Of a DNA stretch of 64,000 nt, positions 25,852 through 33,701 are shown one piece after another. Made by a program: the position numbers and the translations under genes. The notes below the pieces were generated by a model that saw only the letters and a list, made by a program, of their open reading frames with translations, was not told where the DNA came from and made no database searches. The number at the start of each line of letters is the position of its first letter. Positions within the stretch are counted from its first letter, which is position 1. Origin of the DNA: Ectothiorhodospira mobilis (lineage in GTDB: Bacteria; Pseudomonadota; Gammaproteobacteria; Ectothiorhodospirales; Ectothiorhodospiraceae); the NCBI RefSeq assembly GCF_900114895.1, contig NZ_FOUO01000002.1, positions 1 to 64,000 on the forward strand. The letters run 5' to 3'.

Positions 25852-26520
25852 GTGCGCGTGTTGATCATCGAGGATGACCCGGAACTGGGGCCGCGCCTGC
25901 GGGCACGCCTGGTGCGGGAGGGTCTGGCGGTGGACTGGGTGGACAACGGGGTGGATGGTCATCACCTGGGGGCCGAGGAGGCCTTCGACCTGATCGTCCT
26001 GGACCTGGGGCTGCCGGACCGCCCCGGTCTGGAGATCCTGCAACAGTGGCGGGCCGCGGGGAGGACCGTGCCCGTGCTCATCCTCACCGCCCGCAGCGGC
26101 TGGCGCGAGCGGGTGGACGGGCTGCGCCGCGGTGCCGACGACTACCTGGGCAAGCCCTTCCATGTGGAGGAGCTGCTGGCCCGGGTGCATGCCCTGCTGC
26201 GCCGCGCCGCCCCCGCCCGGGAGACGGTACTGCGCCTGGGGCCCTGGTGCCTGGATGAGGCCCGCCAGATGCTGGTGGCGGCGGAGGGGGACGGCAGTCT
26301 GCCCCTCACGGGCACGGAGTTCCGGCTGCTGCGTTATCTATTGCGCCACCCGGGACAGGTGTTGTCCAAGACCCGCCTGGCGGAACACCTCTACGAATAC
26401 GAGAGCGAGCGGGACAGCAACGTGGTGGAGGTCTACATCGCCCGCCTGCGGGAGAAGCTGGGACCGGGGTGGATCCGCACCCGCCGCGGCCAGGGCTATG
26501 TCCTGGAGACCGATGCATGA
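25852..26520 (+). CDS. OmpR/PhoB-family response regulator
   Basis: 222 residues. GTG start with GGAGGAGG upstream; the frame is open further upstream but reads kinase sequence out of frame. Receiver domain: acidic pocket IIEDD, phosphorylation site Asp51 in IVLDLGLPDRPG, Thr of ILTARSG and Lys of GKPF. The C-terminal winged helix reads LPLTGTEFRLLRYLLRHPGQVLSKTRLAEHLY and ends VVEVYIARLREKLGPGWIRTRRGQGYVLE. It probably autoregulates through the TTTCAG repeats ahead of the b561 gene. Confidence 0.94.
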   Translation: MRVLIIEDDPELGPRLRARLVREGLAVDWVDNGVDGHHLGAEEAFDLIVLDLGLPDRPGLEILQQWRAAGRTVPVLILTARSGWRERVDGLRRGADDYLGKPFHVEELLARVHALLRRAAPARETVLRLGPWCLDEARQMLVAAEGDGSLPLTGTEFRLLRYLLRHPGQVLSKTRLAEHLYEYESERDSNVVEVYIARLREKLGPGWIRTRRGQGYVLETDA

Positions 26521-27452
26521 ATCGGCCGCTTCCCAGGGTGGGGGTCTCCCGCTGTCTCCTGGGGGAGGCCGTGCGTTACGACGGCGATCACCGGCGGCAG
26601 GACTGGATCGTTTCCCATCTGGCGGCGCATGTGGAGCTGGTGGCGGTCTGCCCCGAGTTCTCGGCGGGGCTCGGGGCGCCCCGGGAGCCGGTGCACCTGG
26701 CGCGCACCCCCGCAGGTGGCCTGCGGGTGCGGGGCAATGACTCGGGCCGGGACTTCACCGCCGCCCTGGAACGAGGCGTGGCCTGCAGCCTGGAACGGTT
26801 GCGGCAAGGCCCCCTGGACGGCTGCCTGCTCAAGGCTCGCTCCCCCAGCTGCGGATTGGCCGTGGAGGTGATGGGGGGCAGGGAAGCGGTCCCGGGGGTG
26901 TTCGCCGCGGCCCTAAAGGCCGAGGCGCCCGAGGTGGTGAGGGCGGAGGCGGACGCCCTGGAGGATCCGGCGGCGCGGGAGGCCTTTTGCATCCGTGTCT
27001 TCGCCCGGGCCCGGCTGCGGGCGCTGTTCTCCGGGCCCTGGACCCGGGGGGATCTGGCCGCCTTCCACGCCCGGGAGAAGATGCTCCTGCTGGTGCATGG
27101 CAGACCGGCATATACCCGCCTGGGGCGCTTGGTGGCCGAGGCGGGCCGCTGGCCCCAAAAGGCCCTGGCCGGGGAGTACACCCGCCGCTTCATGGCGGCC
27201 CTGGCGGGCCCCACCACCCGGGGCCGGCACGTGGACGCCCTGCAGCACCTGGCCGGTCACCTGCGGGGACCACTGGATCCCTTGCGCCGGGCGCAGGTGC
27301 GCGAGACCATAGAGGATTACCGGCACGGCCGGTGCCCGAGACCGCGGGTGCTGGCGTGTCTGCGCGCCCTGGCCGATGAGCTGGAGCTGGCCTGGGTGCG
27401 GCGGCAATCCTATCTGGATCCGTGTCCCCCGTCCCTCCTGTCCCGGGGCTGA
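26517..27452 (+). CDS. DUF523-DUF1722 fusion protein (YbgA-like)
   Basis: 311 residues, overlapping the regulator stop by 4 bases (ATGA). The N-terminal DUF523 domain (1-150) carries GVSRCLLGEAVRYDGDHRR, VCPEFSAGLGAPREPVHLAR and LLKARSPSCG; the Cys residues at VSRC, VC and SC are the conserved set, suggesting a metal or cluster site. The C-terminal DUF1722 domain (190-300) shows FHAREKMLLLVHGRPAYTRLGRLVAEA. The family is widespread and has no firmly established role. Sometimes it neighbours photolyase genes; here it is followed by thiI. Confidence 0.88.
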   Translation: MNRPLPRVGVSRCLLGEAVRYDGDHRRQDWIVSHLAAHVELVAVCPEFSAGLGAPREPVHLARTPAGGLRVRGNDSGRDFTAALERGVACSLERLRQGPLDGCLLKARSPSCGLAVEVMGGREAVPGVFAAALKAEAPEVVRAEADALEDPAAREAFCIRVFARARLRALFSGPWTRGDLAAFHAREKMLLLVHGRPAYTRLGRLVAEAGRWPQKALAGEYTRRFMAALAGPTTRGRHVDALQHLAGHLRGPLDPLRRAQVRETIEDYRHGRCPRPRVLACLRALADELELAWVRRQSYLDPCPPSLLSRG

Positions 27453-27468
27453 TCCCGGGGCGGCAGCC

Positions 27469-28953
27469 ATGCCGATCCATATGACCGAAAACGCACTCCC
27501 CATCATCATCCGTCAGGCACCGGAGATGCATCTCAAGTCCTGGCGCACCCGGCGCAAGTTCCGCAACGCCCTGCGGCGCAACCTGCGCGCCGCCCTGGCG
27601 GACATTCCCCATAGCCTGCGGGTGAATCAGGGGCGTCTGCTGCTGCGCACCCCGGAGCCGGAGGCGGCCGCCGAGGTGCTTCCGCGCATCTTCGGCATCA
27701 GTTCCTTCTCCCCGGTGGAGGCGGTGGTGCAGGGGGAGGTGGAGGCCATCTGCCGTGTCGCCCGGGAGCGCTTCACCGAGGTGGTGCAGGGGCGCACCTA
27801 TGCGGTGCGCTGCGTGCGTCAGGGAGAGGCGCGCTTCTCCACCCAGGACATCGAGCGCCGCGTCGGCGCGGCGTTGGACGGTCCCGGTCAGGTGAACCTG
27901 GACCACCCGGAGGTGGTGGTGGGGGTGGAGCTGCAGCCGGATGGGGCCCATCTGCACGCCCGCCGTATCCCCGGCGCCGGCGGCCTGCCGGTGGGGGTGC
28001 AGGGGCGGGCCCTGGCCCTCCTCTCCGGCGGCTTCGATTCGGCGGTGGCGGCCTGGTACGCCATGCGCCGGGGGGCGGCGGTGGATTTTGTCTTCTGCAA
28101 CGTGGGCGGGGCCGCCCATGAGCACCTGGTGGTGCAGGTGGCGCGGCTGCTGTCGGAGCGCTGGGCCGCGGGCACGCGACCGCGCCTGTTCGTGGTGGAT
28201 TTCCGGGAGCCGGTGGAGGATCTCAAGTCCCGTCTGCCGGCGGAGTTGTGGCAGGTCCTCATCAAGCGGCTCATGTACCGCGCCGCCTGCGGCATCGCCC
28301 ACCGCATCCAGGCCCAGGCCCTGGTGACCGGGGAGGCCCTGAGTCAGGTGTCCTCCCAGACCCTGTCCAATCTCAACAGCATCGATGTGGCCTCGGACCT
28401 GCCGGTGCTGCGCCCCCTCATCGGCTTTGACAAGCAGGAGATCATGGATCGGGCGCGGGAGATCGGCACCTTCGCCCTCTCCGAGGGGGTCCCCGAGTTC
28501 TGCGCCCTGACCCACGCCCGCCCGGCGGTGAGCACCCGCCGGGACCGCATCGACCACCATGAGTCCCGGCTGGACGGGGCATTGCTCCGCCGGGCAGTGG
28601 AGGCGGCCCGGGAGCGGGATCTCCTGGCCCTGTCCGACGAGGAACTGGTGGATCCGGGGATCTTCACGGATACCCTGCCCGCGGGGGCCCGCATCCTGGA
28701 TTGCCGCCCCCGCAGCCAGTACCGGGAATGGCACCTGCCCGGTGCCGAGAACCATCCCGCCGATGAACTGGCCGAGGGATTCGGGCGCTTACCCAAGGAA
28801 GATCCCTATCTCCTCTACTGCAGCCGGGGCACCCAGGCGGCGGTGCTGGCCGAGCGGCTGCAGGCCGCCGGCTACCGCGCCCAGGCCTTTCGCGGTGATC
28901 TGGCCCGATTGAAGCGGACCTGGACCCATAGCGGGGCGGATACCCCCGCCTGA
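27469..28953 (+). CDS. thiI: tRNA 4-thiouridine synthetase with rhodanese domain
   Basis: 494 residues, close to E. coli ThiI (482). In order: an N-terminal ferredoxin-like domain, then THUMP (about 60-165). The PP-loop ATPase motif LLSGGFDSAVAAW has its Ser near residue 186. Cys345 in EFCALTHARPA and the rhodanese Cys451 in LYCSRGTQ correspond to the two catalytic cysteines of E. coli (344 and 456). It transfers sulfur from IscS to U8 of tRNAs and supplies sulfur for the thiamine thiazole. I chose the ATG at 27469; an in-frame ATG four codons on is possible. Confidence 0.95.
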   Translation: MPIHMTENALPIIIRQAPEMHLKSWRTRRKFRNALRRNLRAALADIPHSLRVNQGRLLLRTPEPEAAAEVLPRIFGISSFSPVEAVVQGEVEAICRVARERFTEVVQGRTYAVRCVRQGEARFSTQDIERRVGAALDGPGQVNLDHPEVVVGVELQPDGAHLHARRIPGAGGLPVGVQGRALALLSGGFDSAVAAWYAMRRGAAVDFVFCNVGGAAHEHLVVQVARLLSERWAAGTRPRLFVVDFREPVEDLKSRLPAELWQVLIKRLMYRAACGIAHRIQAQALVTGEALSQVSSQTLSNLNSIDVASDLPVLRPLIGFDKQEIMDRAREIGTFALSEGVPEFCALTHARPAVSTRRDRIDHHESRLDGALLRRAVEAARERDLLALSDEELVDPGIFTDTLPAGARILDCRPRSQYREWHLPGAENHPADELAEGFGRLPKEDPYLLYCSRGTQAAVLAERLQAAGYRAQAFRGDLARLKRTWTHSGADTPA

Positions 28954-29008
28954 GGTCCACTCCTGCCGGATCCCCTGTCCCTGCCGTGGGCGCCCGGGTT
29001 CCGTGCGC

Positions 29009-29038
29009 TTGACGATATGGACATATGTGCACTAACCT
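29009..29038 (+). promoter_or_regulatory. Candidate promoter with internal palindrome before the Cys-rich/MinD operon
   Basis: TTGACG (29009-29014) is followed directly by ATATG-GA-CATAT (29015-29026), a 5-bp inverted repeat sitting in the -35/-10 spacer. The -10 is poor (TAACCT at 29033). A repressor bound here would block the promoter. The nearest gene downstream starts at 29097. Confidence 0.4.
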
Positions 29039-29096
29039 CCTTGAGCAATGCCGGGCAAGGTCCCGGCGGCAGCGTCCAGTCGAGGAGGTGAACGTC

Positions 29097-29357
29097 ATGC
29101 CAAGAGGAGATGGAACCGGTCCGGCCGGTACAGGCTACGGTCGTGGGCGGGGCCTGGGTGCGGGCCCCGGCGGTCAGCGGCTTGGCCGCAACGTGGGCGG
29201 GGCCTTCGGCCCGGGCGGTCAGTGTGTCTGCGCCAAGTGCGGCACACGGATCCCCCATGAGCAGGGGATGTCCTGCACCCAGGTGAAATGCCCTCAGTGC
29301 GGTCACACCATGATCCGCGAGGAACTGCTGAACGAGAAGCGCCAGGGCCGGTCATGA
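29097..29357 (+). CDS. Small Gly-rich, Cys-rich (zinc-ribbon or Fe-S) protein
   Basis: 86 residues. The first 42 are Gly/Arg-rich (GTGYGRGRGLGAGPGGQ). The second half holds six Cys at 43, 45, 48, 60, 65 and 68 in a CxxC...CxxC arrangement (CAKCGTRIPHEQGMSC, CPQCGH), suiting a zinc ribbon or a small cluster. I recall similar mini-proteins next to NifX/NifB-like and Mrp-type ATPase genes in anaerobes, with no known function. A strong GAGGAGGTG site precedes the ATG. The stop overlaps the ATG of the next gene (ATGA). Confidence 0.8.
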   Translation: MPRGDGTGPAGTGYGRGRGLGAGPGGQRLGRNVGGAFGPGGQCVCAKCGTRIPHEQGMSCTQVKCPQCGHTMIREELLNEKRQGRS

Positions 29358-30220
29358 GGGTGGCCATCGCCAGCGGCAAGGGCGGGACCGGAAAGACCAC
29401 CGTCTCGGTGAACCTGGCAGACCTTCTGGCGCGGCACCGCCCGGTGGTGCTGGCGGACCTGGACGTGGAGGAGCCCAATTCCGGTCTCTTCGTCCAGGCC
29501 GAGACGGTGCATGAGGAGGCGGTGCACCGCATGGTCCCGTCCTGGGTGGCGGATCAGTGCACCTTCTGCGGGGTCTGTCAGGAGGTGTGCCAGTTCAATG
29601 CCCTCATCGAGACCGGCAGTGAGGTGATGGTGTTCCGGGAGCTGTGCCACAGCTGCTACGCCTGTTCCGAGCTCTGCCCGGTGGAGGCCCTGCCCATGAC
29701 CCCCATGAAGATCGGGGATCTGTCCCATCGCCGCAGCGGCAGTCTGGACCTGGTCCAGGGATGTCTGGACATCGGACAGGAACAGGCGGTGCCCCTCATC
29801 GCCCACACCCTGGACTATCTCGGGGCGCGTTTCTCCAAAGATACCCTGATCCTCTGCGATGCCCCGCCCGGGACGGCGTGTTCCATGATTGAGGCGGTGA
29901 AGGATGCCGATTTCGTCCTGCTGGTGACCGAGCCCACCCCCTTTGGTCTGCATGATCTGAAGCTGGCGGTGGAGACCGTGCGCGGGCTGGGGCGGCCCTG
30001 TGCCGTGGTGATCAACCGCCATGGTCTGGGCAATGCCGATGTGGAGGCCTATTGCCGCCAGGAGGGGATCCCCGTGGCGGCGCGCCTGCCCCACAGTCGC
30101 GAGGCGGCCCAGTGCTATGCCCGGGGGCAATTGATCCATCCCCATGTCCCGGAGGTGGCCGCCCAACTGGAGGCGGTGGCGGGATTCATTCAACGCATCG
30201 AGCAGGAGGGGGCGGCATGA
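29354..30220 (+). CDS. MinD/Mrp-type ATPase with inserted 2x[4Fe-4S] ferredoxin domain (copy 1)
   Basis: 288 residues. Deviant Walker A SGKGGTGKTT at residues 8-17 with the signature Lys; Walker B/A' elements VVLADLDVEEPN and LILCDAPPGTACSM. A ferredoxin insert carries Cys at 69/72/75/79 and 98/101/104/108, two CxxCxxCxxxC motifs. The C-terminal part has VTEPTPFGLHDLKLAVE and CAVVINRHGLG, as in Mrp/NBP35-related cluster carriers. The family is typical of anaerobes; the client is unknown, and cluster transfer or electron transfer driven by ATP is inferred. The start was fixed by the ATGA overlap with the Cys-rich gene. Confidence 0.88.
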   Translation: MRVAIASGKGGTGKTTVSVNLADLLARHRPVVLADLDVEEPNSGLFVQAETVHEEAVHRMVPSWVADQCTFCGVCQEVCQFNALIETGSEVMVFRELCHSCYACSELCPVEALPMTPMKIGDLSHRRSGSLDLVQGCLDIGQEQAVPLIAHTLDYLGARFSKDTLILCDAPPGTACSMIEAVKDADFVLLVTEPTPFGLHDLKLAVETVRGLGRPCAVVINRHGLGNADVEAYCRQEGIPVAARLPHSREAAQCYARGQLIHPHVPEVAAQLEAVAGFIQRIEQEGAA

Positions 30221-31116
30221 AAGAGATCGTCGTGATCTCCGGCAAGGGGGGCACGGGCAAGACCTCCATCTCGGCCAGCTTCTCCCTGCTGGGGGGCGAG
30301 GACGTGATCACCGCCGACTGCGATGTGGATGCCGCCGACCTGCATCTGCTGCTGGCGCCGGATTTCGACCACGCCGAGGACTTCTACAGCGGCCTGCTGG
30401 CGCGCATCGATCCCTCGCGCTGCGACGAATGCGGGATCTGTGCCCAGGTGTGCCGGTTCGATGCCGTCCATGTGGTGGACGGGCATCACCACATACGGGA
30501 ATTGGACTGCGAGGGCTGCGGCTACTGCGCCCGGGTGTGCCCGCAGCGGGCGGTCCAGCTCCAGGAGCGCAAGGTGGGGCAGTGGTACCGCTCCCGTCTG
30601 CGCACCGGCGGCACCATGGTGCATGCCCGTCTGGACATCGGCGCGGAGAACTCCGGCAAGCTGGTGGCCAAGGTGAAGCAGGAGGCCCGGGAGGCGGCCC
30701 GCGAGCAGGGTCGGGAATGGATCCTGGTGGATGGGGCCCCGGGCATCGGCTGCCCGGTCATGTCCTCCCTCTCCGGGGCGGATGCCGTGGTGTTCGTCAC
30801 CGAGCCCACGGTCTCGGGCTTTCATGACCTGCGGCGTGTGTATGACCTGGTGCGCCGCTTTGACATGGCCACCGCCTGCATCGTCAACAAGGCCGATCTG
30901 AACCCGGAGATGACCCGCAGCGTGCACGCCTTTCTGCAAGAGGCGGGCATCCGCCATCTGGCGGACCTGCCCTACGACGAGGCCTTCACCGAGGCCATGG
31001 TGGAGGGCTGCACCGTGGTGGAGAAAGAGGGTACCCCCCTGGCCCGGGCCCTGGAGGAGAGCTGGACCAGGCTGCGGACCCTGCTGGGAACGGAACGTAC
31101 AGGAGATCACCCATGA
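30217..31116 (+). CDS. MinD/Mrp-type ATPase with inserted 2x[4Fe-4S] ferredoxin domain (copy 2)
   Basis: 299 residues, paralogous to the preceding gene. Walker A SGKGGTGKTS (8-17), then VITADCDVDAADLHLLL, and ILVDGAPGIGCPVMSSLSGAD. The eight cluster Cys fall at exactly the same residue numbers as in copy 1 (69/72/75/79 and 98/101/104/108). VTEPTVSGFHDLRRVYDLVRRF and ACIVNKADLNP close the domain. Copies 1 and 2 probably form a heterodimer, since MinD-type enzymes dimerise across the nucleotides. The ATG overlaps the previous stop, and the next gene overlaps in turn, so the four genes are translationally chained. Confidence 0.88.
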   Translation: MKEIVVISGKGGTGKTSISASFSLLGGEDVITADCDVDAADLHLLLAPDFDHAEDFYSGLLARIDPSRCDECGICAQVCRFDAVHVVDGHHHIRELDCEGCGYCARVCPQRAVQLQERKVGQWYRSRLRTGGTMVHARLDIGAENSGKLVAKVKQEAREAAREQGREWILVDGAPGIGCPVMSSLSGADAVVFVTEPTVSGFHDLRRVYDLVRRFDMATACIVNKADLNPEMTRSVHAFLQEAGIRHLADLPYDEAFTEAMVEGCTVVEKEGTPLARALEESWTRLRTLLGTERTGDHP

Positions 31117-31454
31117 AGATCGCATTCACCAGTCAGGGCACCACCCCCGATGCCCCCATGGACCCGCGGTTCGGACGGACCGCCTTCCTGCTCGTGTATG
31201 ATGAGGAGAGCGGGCAATATGAACACTGCGACAATCGACAGGTGGAGGGCGTGGCCCACGGCGCGGCGGTGCAGACCGCGCGCAGGCTGTTCGAGATGGG
31301 GGCGCAGGTCCTGGTGACCGGCAACGGACCCGGCGGTAATGCCGCCTCCGTGCTGCAGCGATCCGGTGTGCAGACCTTTATCGGCGCCGGTGGCATGACC
31401 GTGGAACGGGCCTATGCGGCCTGGAAGTCGGGCAAACTGCAGCGTTTTGAGTGA
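31113..31454 (+). CDS. NifX/NifB-type dinitrogenase iron-molybdenum cofactor-like protein
   Basis: 113 residues, the stand-alone NifX-like domain: MKIAFTSQGTTPDAPMDPRFGRTAFLLVYDEESGQYEHCDNRQ, then AHGAAVQTARRLFEMGAQVLVTGNGPGGNAASVLQRSGVQTFIGAGGMTVERAYAAW. Domain relatives bind FeMo-co or its precursor NifB-co, but the stand-alone members with MinD-type partners occur in organisms and places without nitrogenase. No nif gene is nearby. It overlaps the second ATPase by 4 bases. Confidence 0.9.
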   Translation: MKIAFTSQGTTPDAPMDPRFGRTAFLLVYDEESGQYEHCDNRQVEGVAHGAAVQTARRLFEMGAQVLVTGNGPGGNAASVLQRSGVQTFIGAGGMTVERAYAAWKSGKLQRFE

Positions 31455-31673
31455 AGGGGGCGTTCCGGGGCCAAAACCCAGGGCGTTTTATGGGATATCC
31501 CTGGGCCATTTACCAGGGGTGTGTTCCTGGGGGGCGGGTCCCCTGCGGCGGGACGCCGTGAATACGTCCCTGCCCGCAGGCATGCGGTGACAGGCCGTTG
31601 CCAGCCCCCGCACCAGTCCCATGCCGAGGCCGTGCGGGCGATGTCGCTCCACCCCCAGCTACACGAGGTTTGC

Positions 31674-32639
31674 ATGTACAAACACCTGTTCGGCCCCGTA
31701 CCTTCGCGCCGCCTGGGCATGTCCCTGGGGGTGGACTTGGTGCCCCCCAAGGTCTGCAGCTACAACTGCATCTACTGCGAGTGCGGCAAGACCACCACCC
31801 CCACGGCGCAGCGGGATGAATACGTGCCCGTGGATGAGGTGTTGGCGGAACTGGGGCGTTTCCTGGAGGAAAACCCCGCACCCGACTACATCACCCTCTC
31901 CGGCTCCGGCGAGCCCACCCTCAATTCCCGCATCGGCGAGGTGATCCGGTTCATCAAGTCCCAGTCCCGGGACATCCCTGTGGCGGTGCTCACCAACGGC
32001 AGCCTGCTGTCGGATCCAAAGGTCCGCAGGGAACTGCTGCCGGCGGACCTAGTGCTCCCTTCCCTGGATGCCGCCACCGAGGCCACCTTCCGGCGCATGG
32101 ACCGGCCCGTGCGCGCGGTGCGTCTGAACGACTGCATCCAGGGCCTGGTGGACTTCCGCCGGGAATTCTCCGGGCGCATCTGGGTGGAGGTGATGCTCCT
32201 GGCGGGGTACAACGACAACCCCGAGGACCTGGCGCGGTTGCGCGAGGCCCTGGTGCGCATCGCGCCCGACCGCATCCAGCTCAACACCCTGGATCGCCCC
32301 GGTGTCCTTGCCGATCTGCAGGCGGTGTCCCCCGAGACCCTGGAACGCATCCGGGAGGACTGGGGCCTGGACCACGTGGAGATCATCGCCGCCGTGGCCC
32401 GCCGCCAGGGCCCGGCCTATCGCCGCGATACCGAGGCGGCCATCCTGGATACCATCGCCCGCCGCCCCTGCACCGTGGAGGACCTGCAGGGCATCCTGGG
32501 GCTGCACGCCAATGAGGTGAACAAATACCTGGGGGCCCTGGAATCGGATGGCCGCGTGGAACCGGTGCGCCTGGCGCGGGGGGTGTTCTACCGGCTGCGC
32601 CGCAGCGAGGAGGTAGAGCCGTCCGGAAGCGGCGGGTGA
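31674..32639 (+). CDS. COG0731-type radical SAM protein
   Basis: 321 residues. MYKHLFGPVPSRRLGMSLGVDL and the CSYNCIYC motif (Cys28, Cys32, Cys35: CxxxCxxC) identify a radical SAM enzyme. LSGSGEPTLN corresponds to the SAM-binding GGE-like element. The C-terminal 80 residues (AAILDTIARRPCTVEDLQGILGLHANEVNKYLGALESDGRVEPVR) form a winged helix, suggesting nucleic-acid binding or sensing. The reaction is unknown. It follows the NifX-like gene after 219 bases with no visible terminator, and I would place it in the same functional block with moderate confidence. Confidence 0.85.
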   Translation: MYKHLFGPVPSRRLGMSLGVDLVPPKVCSYNCIYCECGKTTTPTAQRDEYVPVDEVLAELGRFLEENPAPDYITLSGSGEPTLNSRIGEVIRFIKSQSRDIPVAVLTNGSLLSDPKVRRELLPADLVLPSLDAATEATFRRMDRPVRAVRLNDCIQGLVDFRREFSGRIWVEVMLLAGYNDNPEDLARLREALVRIAPDRIQLNTLDRPGVLADLQAVSPETLERIREDWGLDHVEIIAAVARRQGPAYRRDTEAAILDTIARRPCTVEDLQGILGLHANEVNKYLGALESDGRVEPVRLARGVFYRLRRSEEVEPSGSGG

Positions 32640-32673
32640 GGCGCGGTCCACGGGCGAGCCCTGTTATAGTGCA

Positions 32674-32701
32674 TTGACGTCTCCCTGAAAAGCGTTATCA
32701 T
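32674..32701 (+). promoter_or_regulatory. Candidate promoter of the ABC importer
   Basis: TTGACG (32674-32679) and TATCAT (32696-32701) are 16 bases apart. An alternative upstream -10 is TATAGT at 32665-32670. Which is used decides whether the inverted repeat at 32681 lies in DNA only or also in the mRNA leader. Confidence 0.45.
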
Positions 32702-32730
32702 TTTCATCTAGATATCAGCAATTCAGGGAG
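32681..32730 (+). promoter_or_regulatory. Inverted repeat that overlaps the ribosome site of the ABC importer
   Basis: CTCCCTGAA (32681-32689) is exactly complementary to TTCAGGGAG (32722-32730), with a 32-base AT-rich loop between. The right arm contains the AGGGAG ribosome site of the gene starting at 32736. In RNA it would hide that site; in DNA it would be a paired operator spanning the promoter. Confidence 0.6.
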
Positions 32731-32735
32731 TTCTG

Positions 32736-33701
32736 ATGATGCGTCCCCTACGATGGATGCGCATGGCGCTGTTGATGATGCTGCTGGGCGGGATGTCGTC
32801 TGCCCTGGCGGCGGATCCCATCCGCGTGGCCATGCCCCCCGATCCCAACGCCCTGCCGGTCTTCGTCCTGGCCGAGTACCAGGAGCGCTTCCTGCCAGGG
32901 CACGAACTGCAACTGGTGGCCAATCCGGCGGGGGACCCCTCGGCCATGCGCGCCATGATGGTGGGGCAGCGCATGGACTTCGCCTTCTTCAATCTCGTGG
33001 GGGGCGTGCGCTTCCTGCAGGGCGGTCTGGAGGGGCTGCAACTGGTGGGTCCCTGGGTGTGGCAGGGCATCTATCTGCTGGTGCCCGAGCAGAAGGAGGA
33101 CCTGGCGGGGCTGGACGGGCAGCGCGTGCTGGTGGCCCCGGGGCTGTCCACGCCGCCGCATATCGTCACCGAAAAGGCCCTGGCACGCCAGGGGATCGAG
33201 ACCCGTTTCGGCAGCAGCGGCGGCGGCATGGCCCTGATGGCGCAGATGCGCGCCCCCGGACGGGCCCCGGCGGCGGTGGCCGCGCCGGAGCCGTTGGTGA
33301 GCCTGATCCTGCATCTTCAGGAGGAACAGGACTGGGGGCAGCGCTGGCGTGTGGGTCTGGACCCGGCCGAGGCCCTGGGCGGAGAGATCCCCCTGGGGGC
33401 CCTGTGGCAGGTCCATGACGAGGTGTCTCCCGAGGCGCGGCAGGCCCTGGTGCGGGCCCTGGAGCAGGTCACGCAGTGGCTGCAGGATCCGGCCCATCAC
33501 GCCGAGGCGGCCCGCATCGCCGCGCAGGGGTTTAAGGAATTCTTCAACATGCCCGTGGAGGCGGCAGCCCTGCAGGATATGCTGTCCCGGGAGCGGGTGC
33601 GATGGGATCTTCGCTCCCCCCGTGAGCAGCGCGAGTCCATGGAGGGGTATCTGGATTCGGTCTTCGGTATCCGGGCGCCGGAGGCCCTGTTCGACCGATG
33701 A
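32736..33701 (+). CDS. ABC transporter substrate-binding protein, NMT1/SsuA/TauA-like
   Basis: 321 residues. Signal peptide about 1-26 (LLMMLLGGMSSALA, cleavage before ADPIRV). The mature part reads IRVAMPPDPNALPVFVLAEYQERFLPGHELQLVANPAGDPSAMRAMMVGQRMDFAFFNLVGG, the COG0715 pattern for importers of nitrate, sulfonates, thiamine precursors and similar anions or amines. The ligand cannot be told from sequence. It is the first gene of a three-gene operon, overlapping the permease by 4 bases. Confidence 0.85.
   Translation: MMRPLRWMRMALLMMLLGGMSSALAADPIRVAMPPDPNALPVFVLAEYQERFLPGHELQLVANPAGDPSAMRAMMVGQRMDFAFFNLVGGVRFLQGGLEGLQLVGPWVWQGIYLLVPEQKEDLAGLDGQRVLVAPGLSTPPHIVTEKALARQGIETRFGSSGGGMALMAQMRAPGRAPAAVAAPEPLVSLILHLQEEQDWGQRWRVGLDPAEALGGEIPLGALWQVHDEVSPEARQALVRALEQVTQWLQDPAHHAEAARIAAQGFKEFFNMPVEAAALQDMLSRERVRWDLRSPREQRESMEGYLDSVFGIRAPEALFDR

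Noticed and set aside
31455-31673. A molybdenum-cofactor riboswitch or other structured leader before the radical SAM gene
   Set aside because: I could find short GC stems but no arrangement matching a known riboswitch class.
32685-32712. A Fur-box-like sequence ahead of the ABC importer
   Set aside because: Only a loose match to the 19-bp Fur consensus; the ribosome-site inverted repeat explains the region better.
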